DNA of 64,000 nucleotides from Serinus canaria (lineage: Eukaryota; Chordata; Aves; Passeriformes; Fringillidae), in assembly GCF_022539315.1 (NCBI RefSeq), contig NC_066315.1, forward strand, positions 16,095,649 through 16,159,648. Direction: 5' to 3'. Each line of letters begins with the position of its first letter. The first letter of the stretch is position 1. Made by a program: the position numbers and the translations under genes. This document shows positions 26,478-39,844 of the stretch, in pieces. The notes beneath the pieces are model-generated. The model saw nothing but the letters and a program-made list of their open reading frames with translations. It was not told the DNA's origin and ran no database searches.

Positions 26478-27954
26478 TTTTAGCAACAAATGGAGAAGGA
26501 GAATTGCCACCCTTTAGTGGGTGTGGGGAAAAACATAGTGACAAAGAACAAGGAAAAGGCTGAGGTACTTAATGCCTTCTTTGCTTCAGTCTTTAACAGT
26601 AAGGTCAGTTGTGTGGGTACCCAACCCCTGTGCTGGAAGACAGGCACAGGGATCAGAATGGAGGCCTGTAATCCAAGAGGAAGTGGGGTATGACCTGCTA
26701 CACCACTTAGACACACACCAGTCTATGGGGCCAGGGGGGATCCACCACAGAGTACCAAGGGAGCAGGCAGAAGTGCTCACAAAGCTCCTTTCCATCATTT
26801 GTCAGCAGCCCTGGCTAACTGGAGAGATCCCAGTTACTGAAAGTCAAATGTGACACCCATCTACCAGAGGGGTTGGAAGGAGGATCCAGGGAGCTAGGAC
26901 CTATCAGCCTGACCTCAGATCTTAGGACGGTCACGGAGCTGATTGACTTGATCATCACATGGCAGTTGAGGAAAGGCTGATCCTGCTTGACCAATCTGTT
27001 CTCCCTCTGTGACAAGGGGACCTGCATATTGGATTAGGAAAAGACTGTGGATGTGTCTACCTGGACATCAGTAAAACCTTTGACATGATTTCCCACAGCA
27101 TCTCCTAGAGAAGCTGGCTGTCCATGGCTTGGATGGGTGCTGGGCAAAGAACTGTTGGGATGGCTGGGCCCAGTGAATGCTGGTGAATGGAGCTACATCC
27201 AGCTGTTCGCTGGTCACCACTGGTGTTCCCCAGGGCTTGGTATTGGGGCCAGTTCCATTTAGTGTCTTTATCAATTATCTGGACAAGGGCATCAAGGGTC
27301 ACAACAACCCCTGGAGTGCTACAGGCTGGGGAAAGAGTGGCTGGAAAACTGCCTGGCAGGAAAGGACCCAGGGGTGCTGGCTGACATGAGCTGAATGTGA
27401 GCCAGCAAGGTTCCAGGTGGCCAAGAAGGCCAGTGGCATCCTGGCCTGTATCATCAACAGTGTGGGCAGCAGGACCAGGGCAGTGATTGCCCCTTGGTAT
27501 TCGGCACTGCTGAGGCTGCACCTCAAATTTTGCATTCAGTACTAGGCTCCTCAGCTCAGGAGGGACATTGAAGTGCTGGAGCATGTCCAGAGAAGGTCAG
27601 CAAAGCTTGGAGAAGGTCTGGAGCACAAGTCTGATGAGGAGCAGCAGAGTAAGCTGGGGGCGGGGGGGGTTAGCCTGGAGAAAAGGAGGCTCGGGGAACC
27701 TCACTGCTCTCTACAACTACCTGAAAGTAGGTTGTAGCCAGCTGGGATCAGTTCTCCCAAGTATCAAGCAATAGGACCAGAGGAAATGGCCTCAGGCTAC
27801 ACCAGGGGAGGTTTAGGTGGGATTTTAGAAAAAATTTCTTCACTGGAGGGGTGGTCTCCAGCACTGGAGCAGGCTGCTAAGTAGTTTAAAGATGTGTAGG
27901 TGTGGCACTTAGGGACATGGTTTAGTGGTGGACTTTGCAGTGCTGGGTTAATGG
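26478..27954 (+). mobile_element. CR1 retrotransposon, ORF2 and 3' part, internally deleted
   Basis: This is the longest mobile element in the window, in the same direction as MPP7. It runs through the CR1 ORF2 (endonuclease/reverse transcriptase) from about GCTGAGGTACTTAATGCC to the 3' region near TTTAGTGGTGGACTTTGCAG. Reverse-transcriptase words are readable: LDISKTFDMISHS at about 27061-27102 and GVPQGLVLGPVPFSVFINYLD at about 27222-27284. Right after that, at about 27299, the text jumps to a region that in intact CR1 lies about 200 bp further on, so the FADD active-site box is gone. A second smaller gap lies near 27878. The frame is shifted and has stops, so it is dead. It lacks the usual terminal repeat tail, cut at about 27954. 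Open frames in it, on both strands, are not genes. Confidence 0.92.
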
Positions 27955-29265
27955 GCCTCAGTTTCAAAGGCTCTCTTTGGTCTTCAGCTAAAGGGAACTC
28001 ATGGTATATGAGCGTAGTGGAGGTATTTATTCATTTTCTCTCGTATTCTTTGGTGATACTGGCATGAAGACAGGAAATTCTAAATTAGAAATATTACAAG
28101 ACATAGCTCTGAGATACAGATCTGCAGGCACATCCCAGTGGTCATGCTTCTGCTTTTTGGAAAAAAGGCTTACAGGAGAATTGCTCATCTCTTGTGCTGA
28201 AACTTTTTGCTGTGACAAATTGTGCTAGAATTGAGATCTCTGAGTATTATCTGTTTTTAATCCTTCTGAGTCATGCTTTGGTTCTTGTGACATTCTCTCA
28301 GAGGCCATTCTGCAATCACTTATTTTGTATTTGAGGCAATTTATTGTTACTATGGGGATTGAAATGCTCACTGCAAACTTTGAATAGTTAGCTATGGTTT
28401 ATTAATTTCTATTTTGTTTCTGTTTTCTTAAATACATGATGCTAATTTCTTAGCAGTATTCTATCTCTAGCTGCAGTTCGGTTAGTATGACTAGAATGTG
28501 ATTTAAAGGCTGTATGTGTTCTAGGTTTTCCTACACCTTGTGTTCATCATTCCATAGCTCTGCAGAGTTGTTAATGTATTTAAGTTCCTTAGTGTACCAA
28601 AGCTGCAATGATAAGGACTATAGGAAGGTTTGGGAACAAATGAATAGTTTTGTATTTTGTCCTGTGTAAATAGGCTTACAGACCACCACTGAGTGATAAA
28701 GATAAATCAAAGAGTTGGCTACTTTTTCTGTTGCTTTCATGTGATATAGTATGGTTCTGGGAGGAGAAAGGAAGGGAATTAAGCAATCTTTTAATTAAAA
28801 TTCTACATCAAGCAAAATATGCATTCTCTTTCAGCAGAGATGATGGTACATAATTATAATTTCTGAATGGTTTTGATAGTTGTTTTCATTTGTTTCATGG
28901 TAGCCCATCATTTATTTTTCTCATTCTTGCTTATTTATTTTACATTGACTCAAAGTTGCTGGTAAATTTAGACAGTGAATGCATGAGTCTAAATCCTAGA
29001 GTTAAGGTCATACTATTAGTGAAAACCCTAATTCCTGTCTTGAAATCTTACTGTGTAAATGTTGGAACTATTCACAAATGTGTTTTTTACGGTCATGAGT
29101 GCCTTGGAATGGTTTCTCTTGCTTCAGGTATTTCAGATGCAGAACACAAATTGCAGATTAAGCCAAAACTAGCACTTTCTTGTCCCTCAACAGTTTTTCT
29201 TTTGCTTTCTTTTTTTCGTTCTCTTAATCTGCTGTGGCTTTTTCATGTATAGATGCTCCTCTTTG

Positions 29266-29295
29266 TAGTAGCACCACTTTGTAGTGGTGCCACTA
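29266..29295. repeat. Short inverted repeat (hairpin)
   Basis: AGTAGCACCACT (29267-29278) and AGTGGTGCCACT (29283-29294) can pair over 12 bp with one mismatch around a 4-nt loop, extended by one T-A pair. The stem is too short for a miRNA precursor, and there is no T-run terminator context that would matter in a vertebrate. Recorded as a structure only. Confidence 0.6.
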
Positions 29296-31584
29296 GTGGA
29301 ATTAAATAATTTTTTGCAAATGTACATGAACCTGAAACTTCGGACAGTTAACAGCTTCTCTGCATACAAGAGTCGTCTTCCATTATGCATCCATGTAAGG
29401 ACTAAGCCAATAAATACAGCAGCTGCATGGCTTTTGTCAGTGCTTTGATTTCAGACACCCTTACAGTCTATGTATGATGAAAAATGCAGTGAAGAGAGCA
29501 GTTAGGGGAGATGTTCTCCCAACTGTTATGGACTTTGTACAACAATATACTCAATGCCTGCCTTCTAGACACATCTTGATGCTTTGTGTGTGTGCTTATA
29601 TTGACATTCTAGTTCAGATCACTAGTGCATTTTTTAAGCAATTTCCCTTCTTCTCAACTTCTGCTGCTTTGGTTTTACATCACCAGTCCAGTATATGAAA
29701 TGGGTTCCTTTCGGCTGAAACTCAACAAGCACATTAGCTGCTAATGGGTATTCAGCAGGCAAGACTAGGATAGTCCAGAGGAAAACCCCAGAAATGTGTA
29801 TGATGTGGTGCTAAAATGAATTTTGCAAGTATGGTATCTTTATGCTGAGTGATATCTCATGAAATAAAACACAAGTAAGGGAATGTTTATACAACTCATA
29901 AGAGGGTGTGTGCTTCTGATGTTTCTCAAAAGAAGAAGCACTCTGGTCCAGAATTGCTGTTTGCCCCAGAATGATGGTCAGTGCAAATGCTCACATACTC
30001 ACAAGATCCTCTTCAGAACCTCCTGTTAGGAAGGTGTCATTACCATAAAAAAACTTCTTATCCAGAGGTGTTGACATGTCTGAGTAGCTGGTGACACCCT
30101 TGTGTGGTAGGCAGAACATTTTCACACTATGTGTGTGACAGTTCTTGTCTTTTATATGCTGGTATGGCTCATTGATGGCCAGTGCTTTTTTGGGTTACAA
30201 GTGTTTGCATATTGTACTTTTACATACACTTACTCTTTTCCTATGCCAACTGTTCTGTCAAAAGGACTAAGTTTTTCTTCTGTTAACTCTTTGGCACCTT
30301 TGGTACATGCTTATCCCACTCCCCTGTTTTATTTGCAATCCTATGATATTAAAACTACATGGAAATTAAGAAATCTAAAAGGAGAAATTAAGCTTATTTT
30401 GTCAGGACTCTTTGCTTAAGATTCTTATTTTTCTGAGTTAGAAAGCTCCTCTTGGATTTTGAAATAGTCCTGGCTGAGGACACTACTCTGCTTTAGTATT
30501 GAAAGCTTAATTCAGTCTCTCTGGGAAAATCCAGAATCAATTTTTCTTGCTTACAAGTGTGCCAAAAATTGTATTAATTTGCAAATTATTATTTTTCCCT
30601 CTTGGGGCATAACTTCAGAGTATATTGTCAGTTTTTGCAGAACCTCATAGATCTTCTTGCTCTACAGTGAAAAGAATAGGTAGTCATAAAAACAAACAAA
30701 CAAAAAAACCTGCAGGACTTAGTCATCTGTTCAGCAGAACAGCTTTTTATGTTTTATTTACAACATATAATTCTAGCTTTAACAGACTTGGTCTCATCTG
30801 TGAAGAGATTTTCGGCATTGAGGCTTTACATGTAAATGTCAGAAGAACTTAAAACAGATGTACTATATTTCCTACTTTTAAGCACGACACAGTCCTATAT
30901 TTTCCATACGATGTTTAAGTTTCTAGTAGAAATAAGGCAATGGTATTAGGGTTAGTGGACATCCGGTATTGCACTGTAAGCTAAAGTTGCCTTTTGTATG
31001 AAATAGAATTTAGATTGAAGCTCAAACACATGGCTACAAATATGATATATCTTATCTTGAGTAGGTGAATGTTCTTGCTTCTTCTTTTGAATCCACTCTC
31101 ATACTTCTCTGAAAATGTTCCAGAGTGGTTTTAACTTCTGTTAGAGTTGAATTTTATTGAGTGACGTTTGTAAAGGTGTTGCAACATGTAGGGGCAAACT
31201 ATTTGCACCACCTTGTCCTGTTTTGCTTTTCATTGCTGTGTTTGGTTACTTGACATTATTCATTTTCATCAATGTAGTCACTTAATTTAGGTATTCAGAT
31301 TTCAAATTCTACTTGTATAAGAATTGAAATTTGGAAATGCAGTGCTTGGCGTGCATGTATAGCATGATGTAAAAATTTCGTATTTGGGAAAATAATTATC
31401 TGAAAGACATCATGTGGAGAGTTTGCCAAAGCATATGGCTGCATGCGCAGTAGTTTCTCTAAAGGTGTTTATCATAAATATAGTCATTCATCACCCTGAA
31501 GTCTGGCAGATTCAAAGGCTACCAGGTGAGCTTGCAAATGTGCTCTGTCGTTCTTGAAAGACAACAGAGATGACCTAGTGCCCA

Positions 31585-31740
31585 GTGAGTAGGAAAAGGC
31601 AAGTGTCTTCAAAAAAGGCCTAAAAATACAACATGAAGAACTAGAGGCCAGTCAGCGGTGCTGTGATCTGTGGTGGAAATTATGGAACAAATCATCTTGG
31701 AATACATTTTTAGACACAGGGAGGGAAGGAGTTGTCTGAA
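31585..31740 (+). mobile_element. CR1 ORF2 fragment, sense
   Basis: A diverged piece of the CR1 reverse-transcriptase region: a TTCAAAAAAGGCC word (FKKG), then CTAGAGGCCAGTCAGC, which corresponds to the NYRPVS motif, then ATGGAACAAATCATCTTGGA (MEQIILE), a well-known CR1 word. Both ends fade out. It corresponds to the upstream side of the same ORF2 that is seen in the larger copy at 26478-27954, but it is a separate and older insertion. Confidence 0.65.
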
Positions 31741-32588
31741 AGTGCATTTTTGCCTCACTGAAATTTTTGCTTTATCAGTGGAGTTGTGCTGAATCTCCTG
31801 TCATACTGCATTCAGCAATATATTGTATAAAAGTGCTGCATGCATTATGGATACATTACTGATCCAGAAGTTAGAGGTGTGAGGTAACTGTTTTTATGAT
31901 GCATGTGGTAATTTTATACTAATATGAAAGGTAATCCCTGTATTGCACATTGATTGCATCTTGGTGCACAGACCAGTGGTTTCTAATTTCCATAAATATA
32001 CCCTTCAAATTACAAAGATGTGAAAGACAGATGTTGTCATCTAATGATCTGATTTTAAAAATAGATTCAACTAAGAGGGCAAACTACTGTCGAATATAAT
32101 CAGATATTTGGGGGAAAAACCCATTCTGTATTTTATCTCAAATGGAAGTGTGCTGAAGTTGCAATGTCTATTACCATAGACCATGAAATGTTTATCCCTA
32201 GAGCCACTCATTGTGTTAGTACAGTAAATTAATAAAATTTTCAACCTGATGTAGCAAAAGCCAATATCTAGAACTGTCTAGTAGCAGTTGAATTTTCCTG
32301 CTTACTTTTTTTAGCTTCTGGGTTTTTTGGTTAGACAGTTACCCTGTACAACTCCTCCCTAATCAAATAAAATCTTAATGATTGGCTTAAATGTTTAACT
32401 GGAATCTAATGTCCACTCTTAGGAAAAGAAAAATTTGTTTTCAGTCATTTCTACAATTTCTGGCTATAGATAGAGCCAATAACAAGTTCAGGTTACACTG
32501 TGCCACCTCTTGAAAACCTATTTTTTGTTGCATGAACTTACAGTTGTGTAACATTTTTCTCAAAGATGGGTTAAGCAAGGCTATGTCC

Positions 32589-32620
32589 TTTTTTTTGTTT
32601 GTTTGTTTTTTTTGTTTGGT
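32589..32620. repeat. T-rich (TTTG)n repeat
   Basis: About 32 bp of T runs and TTTG units, without a recognisable element attached. Confidence 0.7.
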
Positions 32621-34782
32621 TGACTTTTTCCTTTTATTAATTTCAGTGTTAAAGATATGTACAGGTTGTCCAGGATAAAAGCAGCTTAATCAGCAGTGGC
32701 ACTTCTATTTAGTGTGAGAAACTAGGGGGTAATGTCAACAACTGCTTCTAACCTCAGAGCTGACAGAAGCTCAATCTGGATAAAATCAAGATGTTGTCGA
32801 AGCAATCAAAAATGATGGTTTTGAGACTTTTTGATTTACTATGCCTTTTAGTTATTCAAGTTAACAGTCCAAGTAAATCAAAAATTTCTGCCAAACTCGG
32901 GGAGCTGTAACTCCTTGTTTAGTTTAGTTTCTCTGCTTTGTGAGCTAGAAATATGAAGTTGTCTGGTCACTTACAGTTTTTTGAAATCCAGTATGGATTA
33001 CTCTAAGTAATTGCTGAGTACACAATGTCTACATAAGCAATGTAAAATTCAGATTCATCTTCTGGAGACAGTAGAGCTTTCCATGTAGTTTCCAGATGAG
33101 AACAAATTATTTTACAGTTTATAAATTAAGCAACTGTAGTGCCTTCATGCTTAATCATGATACGTCAGAACTTCAGCATCCTTTAACCAATGACACACTG
33201 AAATAGTCTTGTTGAGGTTGCAGAAATGATGAAGGAATCAATCAAGACTTAGACCTTTCTATGCCATATTGTATTAACATGCTCTTTACTTCGAAGAATG
33301 TACAGACTAGATGAGGAAAAACAGATGTGGACTTAGGGTTATGAAGCACAGCAGAAGACAAGAAAATCGGCAAGCACAAGTGTCACTGACATTATGGCAT
33401 TATCCTGTTATGGACAAATTTGTGAAAGTTCAGTGTAAATTAAAAAGAATGGGCTTAAAGAATGAGCTTTTAAATTAAAGAGTGAGGGGGTCCTAGGCAG
33501 TGAAAGGAGTGAGTGCTGCTGGGGGAGAAGTAAACAGAGAAAAGCAAATGTGGAAGAAGTGGGGAAGGCTGGAGGGAACACTTGGTGCAAAATGGACTTG
33601 ATCTGTCAACTGAATAGTTTCAATGTGCAAAGAGTGGTTTGCACACATTAAATCTGTCCATGCTGTCTGGCATCTGTCCTGCTCTCCCCCAGCAGTGTGT
33701 TGGGGAGTGCTAGGTATCATTGGGGATCCTGTTTCCCAAGGACATGAGGGAGTCCCCAGCCAAATTCTACTCCCCACGGCCTCTGCCAGACCTCGTTTTC
33801 CCCTCCTTGCCAAGCACAGAAGTCCCTGATTTAGCTCCTTCTGCAACTCCTCCAACCATCTGGAGTTCATGCCTCCTTCAGAGCAGCAGAACTAAAGCAC
33901 AAAATCTAAGAATGGGGTATATTTACATTAGTTCAAACTACTGTTGTCTTCTTTTTTTAGATTTTAATTGATATTTGTATATCCATGTAACTTCAGGAAA
34001 ATAATGTTAATAAAGTTACATATTTAATATAGTCTTTTATGCTATTTTTAAATAGTTACAAAGAAACTTGTTAGAAGTCTTAAAATACTTTGGGTTTTAA
34101 AAGCATTCATACTGGAAAAAACCCCTAAATTTTGAAATGCATAACTTGTGGAGGAGGGAACAGGGTGGTGTTTAAATAATGGTGTATCCTTTCCCTTTTA
34201 GGAAGAACCAAAGCACCGTGCATCTCTAAAGTTGATAATTATTCATTAAAGACCTTAACTTGCTGAAGGACTGCCTCCTTCTTTCAGATGTGTTAGAATT
34301 AATATTAGCACTCCTTTGCCCTTGTTTCTGAATTATTTTAATGATGGCAGCCGCTCTGTCAAGTTGTCTGTCAAGATGTGGGTGGCAAGCTATTATTTCA
34401 CTTCATAAATCATAATTTACAGGGGTTTTTATATCCATCTTGGGGATAAACACTTTATGCTTTGTGTTTTCAGCAGCAATATAAAATGTAATTGATACTT
34501 GAAGCAATATGTTAGAAATATGGACAGAGAAAGCCAGGAGAGAAAAATCACAAATGTTTAGTTTTTCTGTGGGTTGGTCTGCATACTAAGCATTTTTTCC
34601 ATCTGATTTCATATTCTTAGCACTTCAACAGAGGATGATGATGAATTGCATTTACATGATTGCTGCCGGTAGGTTACTGTAAGGATGTTTAGTTACAGAC
34701 AGTCAACAGACTCAACAGGGTTATTCTGTACTGTTTCTCATGCTGCTAAATAAACTTATCACTTTGTACTATTGTCTTCCAG

Positions 34783-34860
34783 ATTCATGAAAAACTGCAT
34801 TATTATGAAAAACAGAACCCGATGCCCATACTCCATGGTGCAGCAGCCTTGGCAGATGAT
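34783..34860 (+). CDS. MPP7: MPP7 coding exon: end of first L27 domain and linker
   Basis: A 78-nt exon of 26 codons reading [19 protein letters not shown] and then an Ala-rich AAALADD. It finishes the first L27 domain and enters the linker to the second; by human numbering it covers about residues 53-78. Compared with the human protein as I recall it, QNPMP stands where human has QSPVP, a normal vertebrate difference. The acceptor is CTTCCAG ending at 34782 and the donor GTAAGT starts at 34861, a consensus match. Entry and exit phases are both 0, so the exon could be skipped without a frameshift. It would then remove the last L27-1 helix. Confidence 0.96.
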
Positions 34861-37800
34861 GTAAGTGTCCCCTGCTGAGCTCACTGGTACCAAGTCTACC
34901 AAAAAACTGTCTGCAAGCAGAACTCTTCGTAGTGCAAACATGTGAATGTAATCCTCTGAGCTGAAATCATAAGAGGCTGCAAAGGTTTCCAAAGCTTCTG
35001 TCATCACTGGGCTTGTTGCTGATATTACTTTGATTTTCATTCTCTTGCATGTTATAAAAACATTGCATCTAGGTAGCCTCTTGTTCTGCTTTAGTAACTA
35101 AGCAATAAAAATTACAGGTTGGAACTCTACTGGGAGGGGAAAACCTGTCAACTATTAGTGTTTTGAGAAAGTTGCAGACAAGAGGAATGCTTTGGAAAAA
35201 TAAAGACAAATGAGATAGCAGCACTGCTGACAGAACATGAGAAATGACAAATAATATTACAGAAATGAAGCATATGAAATGCCTACAATGGAGGTTTGTT
35301 GAAAAAAATCAAAACTATTTAAGAAAAAGTACAGTAGTGATTTATTGATATTGGAGCTTTCCAAATTACCTTCATAACCAAAAAATAAATTGTAAAAGTG
35401 GTCAGCATTGATGGAGTAGTTAATTTCCTGTTACTATAATTTTTATTTTCAAGAAAAAAAAATCCAACCTGCCATTTCTTGCTATTTGGTTAATTCTAGG
35501 ATTCAGATGAATTGTGAACACACCTGTATAAACTATGACTGAACCCTGAGGTAGGCCAGAATAGAGAAATGTTTAATAAACTGTGGTTTAGGTGAAATCC
35601 AGAAATCTTTGTTGCAATTGATGATGTCAGGTTGCTTTTTGGAAAAGGCAATATGTATTAGGATCCATTTCCAATACAGCATGTTTGAAACTTCACATAC
35701 TTTATAGATGTTTTAAAATCTTAACTACCTATTTATATAATTAATAGATTTTGGGTTTAAAATTTTACATATGAGTAAAAGACCTGAATTGAGATAGGTA
35801 GCATTTTAACAAGAAACTAAATTAGGCTTATTTGAGACTATTGAAAAAAGGATACACGGTAATTTTAATCATGTTTCAGTAGGAGGAGATCTATATCCTG
35901 TAACATACCAACTATAATAATACATTAGCCTTGACATCAGGCATATATTAGTAATATTTTTTTAACCTTCACATAGCTTTGAATAGTGTTGATAGTAATT
36001 TTGAAAATTAGAAAGCTGGTTGAAATTCTCTTCATTAAGTTCTTGCTGACATATTAATAATCCTTGCTAAGATTTGTGTTATGGATCTCTGGGATAAAAT
36101 TCTTAATAAAAATAATTTCTTCTTTTTGGATGCAAAACTTAGTTTTTGATACTTTTAGAAATGCTGAGCAATCTCATTTTTAGTTCAGACCCATTTAAAA
36201 TGTATAGTTTTGGAAATCTCCAAATGAAAGTACTCTGTCACACCTCAGATGAGACAGGTTGGGGCTTTTAACTCTATGAATGCATTATGATGTACATCTG
36301 GTAGTATTTTTAAGTGTACATGTTGGGACATGATTGTGTCTAGGCATCTACCTACTTCAAGTGTACAGCTTCTTTTTAATAGATCCTCTTGCTGCTTCTT
36401 GGTTAATTATTTGTAAGTGAACTGTGGCTTTTATGAGCACTGTCTCATAGGGTAAGGATGTCCTTTGGTGGCTGAAGTCAGGCTAGCACATTGCAGGATT
36501 GTCTATGTTTTGGTAGCTATCAGCAAATTTTGGTAAAGCAAAATTACATGCACTGGGCTTTGTAACACCCAAACTCATGAAGTTTCAGGTTTAAAGTGCT
36601 ATTCATTTTTTGGCTTGTTTGTTTGGTTGTCAAGTTCAGGGATTTGAGAGCATGTTGGTGTTATTAAACACACATACATTTCAATAGGCTTTAAATTACT
36701 GTATTCTCTTCCTACTGATAGTAACTGTTCTATAGTTAATGAAGGCCATATTTTTATTAGCAAGTAGATATTTCCTGCTTGATTTTAAACTCAAATCTGA
36801 GGTGCTGCTGTCATAAATACAACTGTTCAAGGAGTGTGTTCTTATTCTTGTTTTTGCAGGACTTTTCCAATATGCAGACTCAGTTGCAGTCAGATTACCT
36901 CAATATTTGGCTTTGTGTCTAAAAATATGTATCCTGACCTTTCCTACAGAGATTGTTTTCTAATCTTTTGGTATTCAGACACAAACATTGTTAATATTAG
37001 CACCGAGATACTTGCTGAATGTTCTTAGCTATGAATTATAGTTAAAAGTCTGTAGGATGGTAGGTGATGAATTTTTGACATTCTGTTAATTTGAAGGTTA
37101 AAAGCAAAAAGGTTATTCAAACCACGTCTGATGTCTATAATGGCTTCTTCAAATAGATTTGCGTATTATATATAATTATGCAAAATATACATCCATCCAT
37201 TTATCTTGAAAACGTATACAAAATGAAAGTACAAATTTAAAATTAGGTTAGACAAATAAAATGACTTGCTGCAAACAGCCAATCTTCCTTTGAGACATTT
37301 TTATGATACTGATTTAATGTAAAGAAAACAAGTGATTATCTGAAATCACGTTTTGCATTATGAGCCATATAGCTTCAGAATTTTAAACCAAAGATCAGTG
37401 TTGGGAAATGCATTTTAGCTTTTCCTTCTTCTGGAAAAATAGTTTGAGTCTAAAATCTTGCAGTAAAATATGCCTCTTGGGTCCAAATTAGTTGAGAAGG
37501 GCATGATAAGAAAACCCAAGATGTCAGCCAAATAGCCATGGGATTAAAAGTTAGACTGCTGCTCTATTGTTCACCAAGCCACAATTTTGTAGTATAACCA
37601 AACATAAATTACTGATCTTGTTGTTAGGACATAGTTTGTGCATTTTACAGGCTTGAATTGCTGATGACCTGTTATAAATTACATTATGATTAACTTGCTT
37701 CACGTTTAACAAGCTCCTTCCAGTGTATGTGTAAACATAATAAAAGGTTTAGATTGCTTGCACTGTAGGGGCACTTTGCTTTCTTATCCCAGTCCTAAAC

Positions 37801-38235
37801 AGCACAGCTACTGTGGGTTTTTGGAAGCAGTGTGGATTTCACCACCTCATTCAAAACTGTTTTTTATAGACAGTGTCAAAGTTTGATCCAGTCATTTTTA
37901 CAAGCAGTTCTTTGTCTGCACGCAAAGGACCATTCACTTAAATGAAGTGCTGGGATTTGCCCCCTTTGCTATAAATCAGAATGTGATCTGGCTGCACCCT
38001 TGCCAAAAATGATTACTTGTGTTAAACTGAGCCAAAAGGCCTGGCTTAAATCTGGTCCACTGAGGGCCAGAAACAGAAGCACGGTGATTGATGGTGTTTT
38101 CCTTCATGCTGGCTTCTGTTTGAACATGCTGGAAAGCAGTAACCTTGAACAAGATAGATTCTGGGTTGTCACTGATGCACTGGGTAAAACAACGCTTTGC
38201 TAATGGTCTTTGTGTTGATTCAATCTCCCACCCAG
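34861..38235 (+). other. MPP7: MPP7 intron, about 3.4 kb, phase 0
   Basis: Begins GTAAGT and ends CCCACCCAG. The interior is AT-rich and I recognise no mobile element or gene in it. The last 450 bp before the exon are somewhat richer in G and C, but without a pattern that I can name. Confidence 0.88.
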
Positions 38236-38316
38236 CTGGCTGAGGAGCTGCAGAGCAAACCACTGAGCAGTGAGATCAGAGAGCTGTTGAAACTCCTTGC
38301 AAAACCCAATCTCAAG
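38236..38316 (+). CDS. MPP7: MPP7 coding exon: second L27 domain, first part
   Basis: An 81-nt exon of 27 codons beginning [19 protein letters not shown] and ending LLAKPNLK. It covers the first helices of the second L27 domain, the module that in MPP7 recruits LIN7 proteins, at about residues 79-105 by human numbering. The LAEEL and [10 protein letters not shown] heptad-like Leu pattern is characteristic of the family. The acceptor is CCCAG ending at 38235 and the donor GTGAGG starts at 38317. Both phases are 0. Differences from human as recalled are conservative (S for N, A for S, L for V). It is a multiple of three, as is the exon before it. Confidence 0.96.
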
Positions 38317-38802
38317 GTGAGGATGAGTTGCACCTGCAAAGTGCATTCTGCATGGGTGTGTGCATCGGCTTCCTTGGGCTGTGTGTTTGTCTGCTTTAAA
38401 AAAGTACTATTTAAGAATGTATGTAATGTTAATCAGAAAAACCTGTGATGAAGAAACACATTAAATGTTGTCTGTAAATTATTATGCTATTACTTGTACT
38501 TATAAAAGGAATCACTTATTTGCAAAGGATATTTTAAAAAGTAGATTATTTCTTTTTATTTTGCTATCTTTTAATGCATGTGCTTCATAAGTTTGTTACA
38601 ACTGTGCTTTTAGTAAAAGGTTGTCAGCCACATCATTGATTGAACTGCATCATGCATAAAGAGTGCAGCCTGGTACTCAGCACAAAATTCACGATGGATA
38701 ATGTTGTTAAAAACATCTAATTTTGAAAACTTTCTGTAAAACTTCTGGGGTTCCTTGTGATGTTTTTGAGGAACTTGATACCTTTTGTCTGACAGTAGAC
38801 TG

Positions 38803-39045
38803 TAGAATCACTGAATCACTGAGGTTAGGTGGAGGTTGTCTGGTTCAATGTGCTGCTCTAAGCAGTGTCAACCCTGAGTTCACAGTAGGTTGCCGAGGGC
38901 TTTTCCTATCAGGTCTTGAAAATAAAGGCCTGGGAACAAACATTCTACAGATCTTCTGTATGGCCTCTTCCAATTCCTAATTACCCTCCTAGTGAAAACT
39001 GTTTCCTTCTATCCAGTCAGAACCTCCCCTATGTATCATTGTTGA
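38803..39045 (-). mobile_element. CR1 3' end, antisense
   Basis: The + strand shows AGAATCACTGAATCACTGAG, the reversed CR1 terminal repeat, then GTTAGGTGGAGG, TCTGGTTCAATGTGCTGCTC, and further on the CTTCCAATTCCTAATTACC and GTGAAAACTGTTTCCTTC words. These match, in order, the antisense CR1 3' region. It is 5'-truncated and well diverged. The presence of the 8-bp terminal repeat words (ATCACTGA twice) marks the true 3' end and fits a target-primed insertion on the minus strand. Confidence 0.8.
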
Positions 39046-39803
39046 CGCACAGGATCATATTTTTTCCATTGTTAAGAGAAAGAAGACCTTAGTGCTTTAG
39101 ATGCATATTGAAATGGTAGTTAAATGTAGCAATTGATAAGTTGAAAGGAAAACTGCAGAGTGGAAAGGAAGTCCTTTAAAGACAGTTGCTCTTTTATCTT
39201 AAGTATAAATACTGATCCTAAAACCTGAGAAACTATGGTATCTTCAAAGTGCTACAAAATTGTTAAGATCAGTTACACCTGCTTTTAGACTATTTTTGCA
39301 TTGATGCTTTTTCCGTAGTTTGTCAAATGACAAGCTGTTTTTTTCTTTGAAGGGGTAAGTAGTGCCAGTGATATATTAGAAGAGGAATTGTTGGTGCATG
39401 AAATGGCAGAGATCCTAAGCTTCACTGTAGGTATTTTCTTAGTGATTATCCACGTGTGCTTCATACTTCTGAAGCTTTGGTGGGCTGAGCCTGAAGACAG
39501 CTCCTTTGCTGCAACTGCATCTCTTCCTCTGCTTTTCTTGCTTTCTCTCACTCATTCCCTCACACGCTCACTCTCGCTGTCTGTTCCTTGGTAGCAGTGA
39601 AAGGCAATGTGATAATCTTAGTGGGATTTCTGGGAAACAAGTGCCTCCCCCTCAGAGCAGTTAATGTGATTGAACAAGTGCAGTAACTTAGCAAATGTCT
39701 TTCTTGGCTGCAGGGGGAGATCCCAGCTGCAGGGTACCAAGCCCTTTGCATGGCCAGACTGCCTAATACTGTGCTAGGCACACAATTCCTTGCCCTGCAG
39801 GGG

Positions 39804-39844
39804 CCTTGCAGGTGTTTGTGTTGCACCTTGCAGGTGTTTGTGTG
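39804..39844. repeat. Two-copy tandem duplication, 22-bp period
   Basis: CCTTGCAGGTGTTTGTGT occurs at 39804-39821 and again at 39826-39843, giving a period of 22 bp. Only two copies, no wider array. Confidence 0.8.

Noticed and set aside
27105..27584. 159-codon open frame on the minus strand, the longest in the window
   Set aside because: It is antisense to the CR1 reverse-transcriptase region and crosses the internal deletion; it is a shadow of a dead element.
27656..27669. G-rich run suggesting a G-quadruplex
   Set aside because: Two adjoining G tracts of 5 and 8 inside the CR1 copy, without the four spaced tracts of a clear quadruplex motif.
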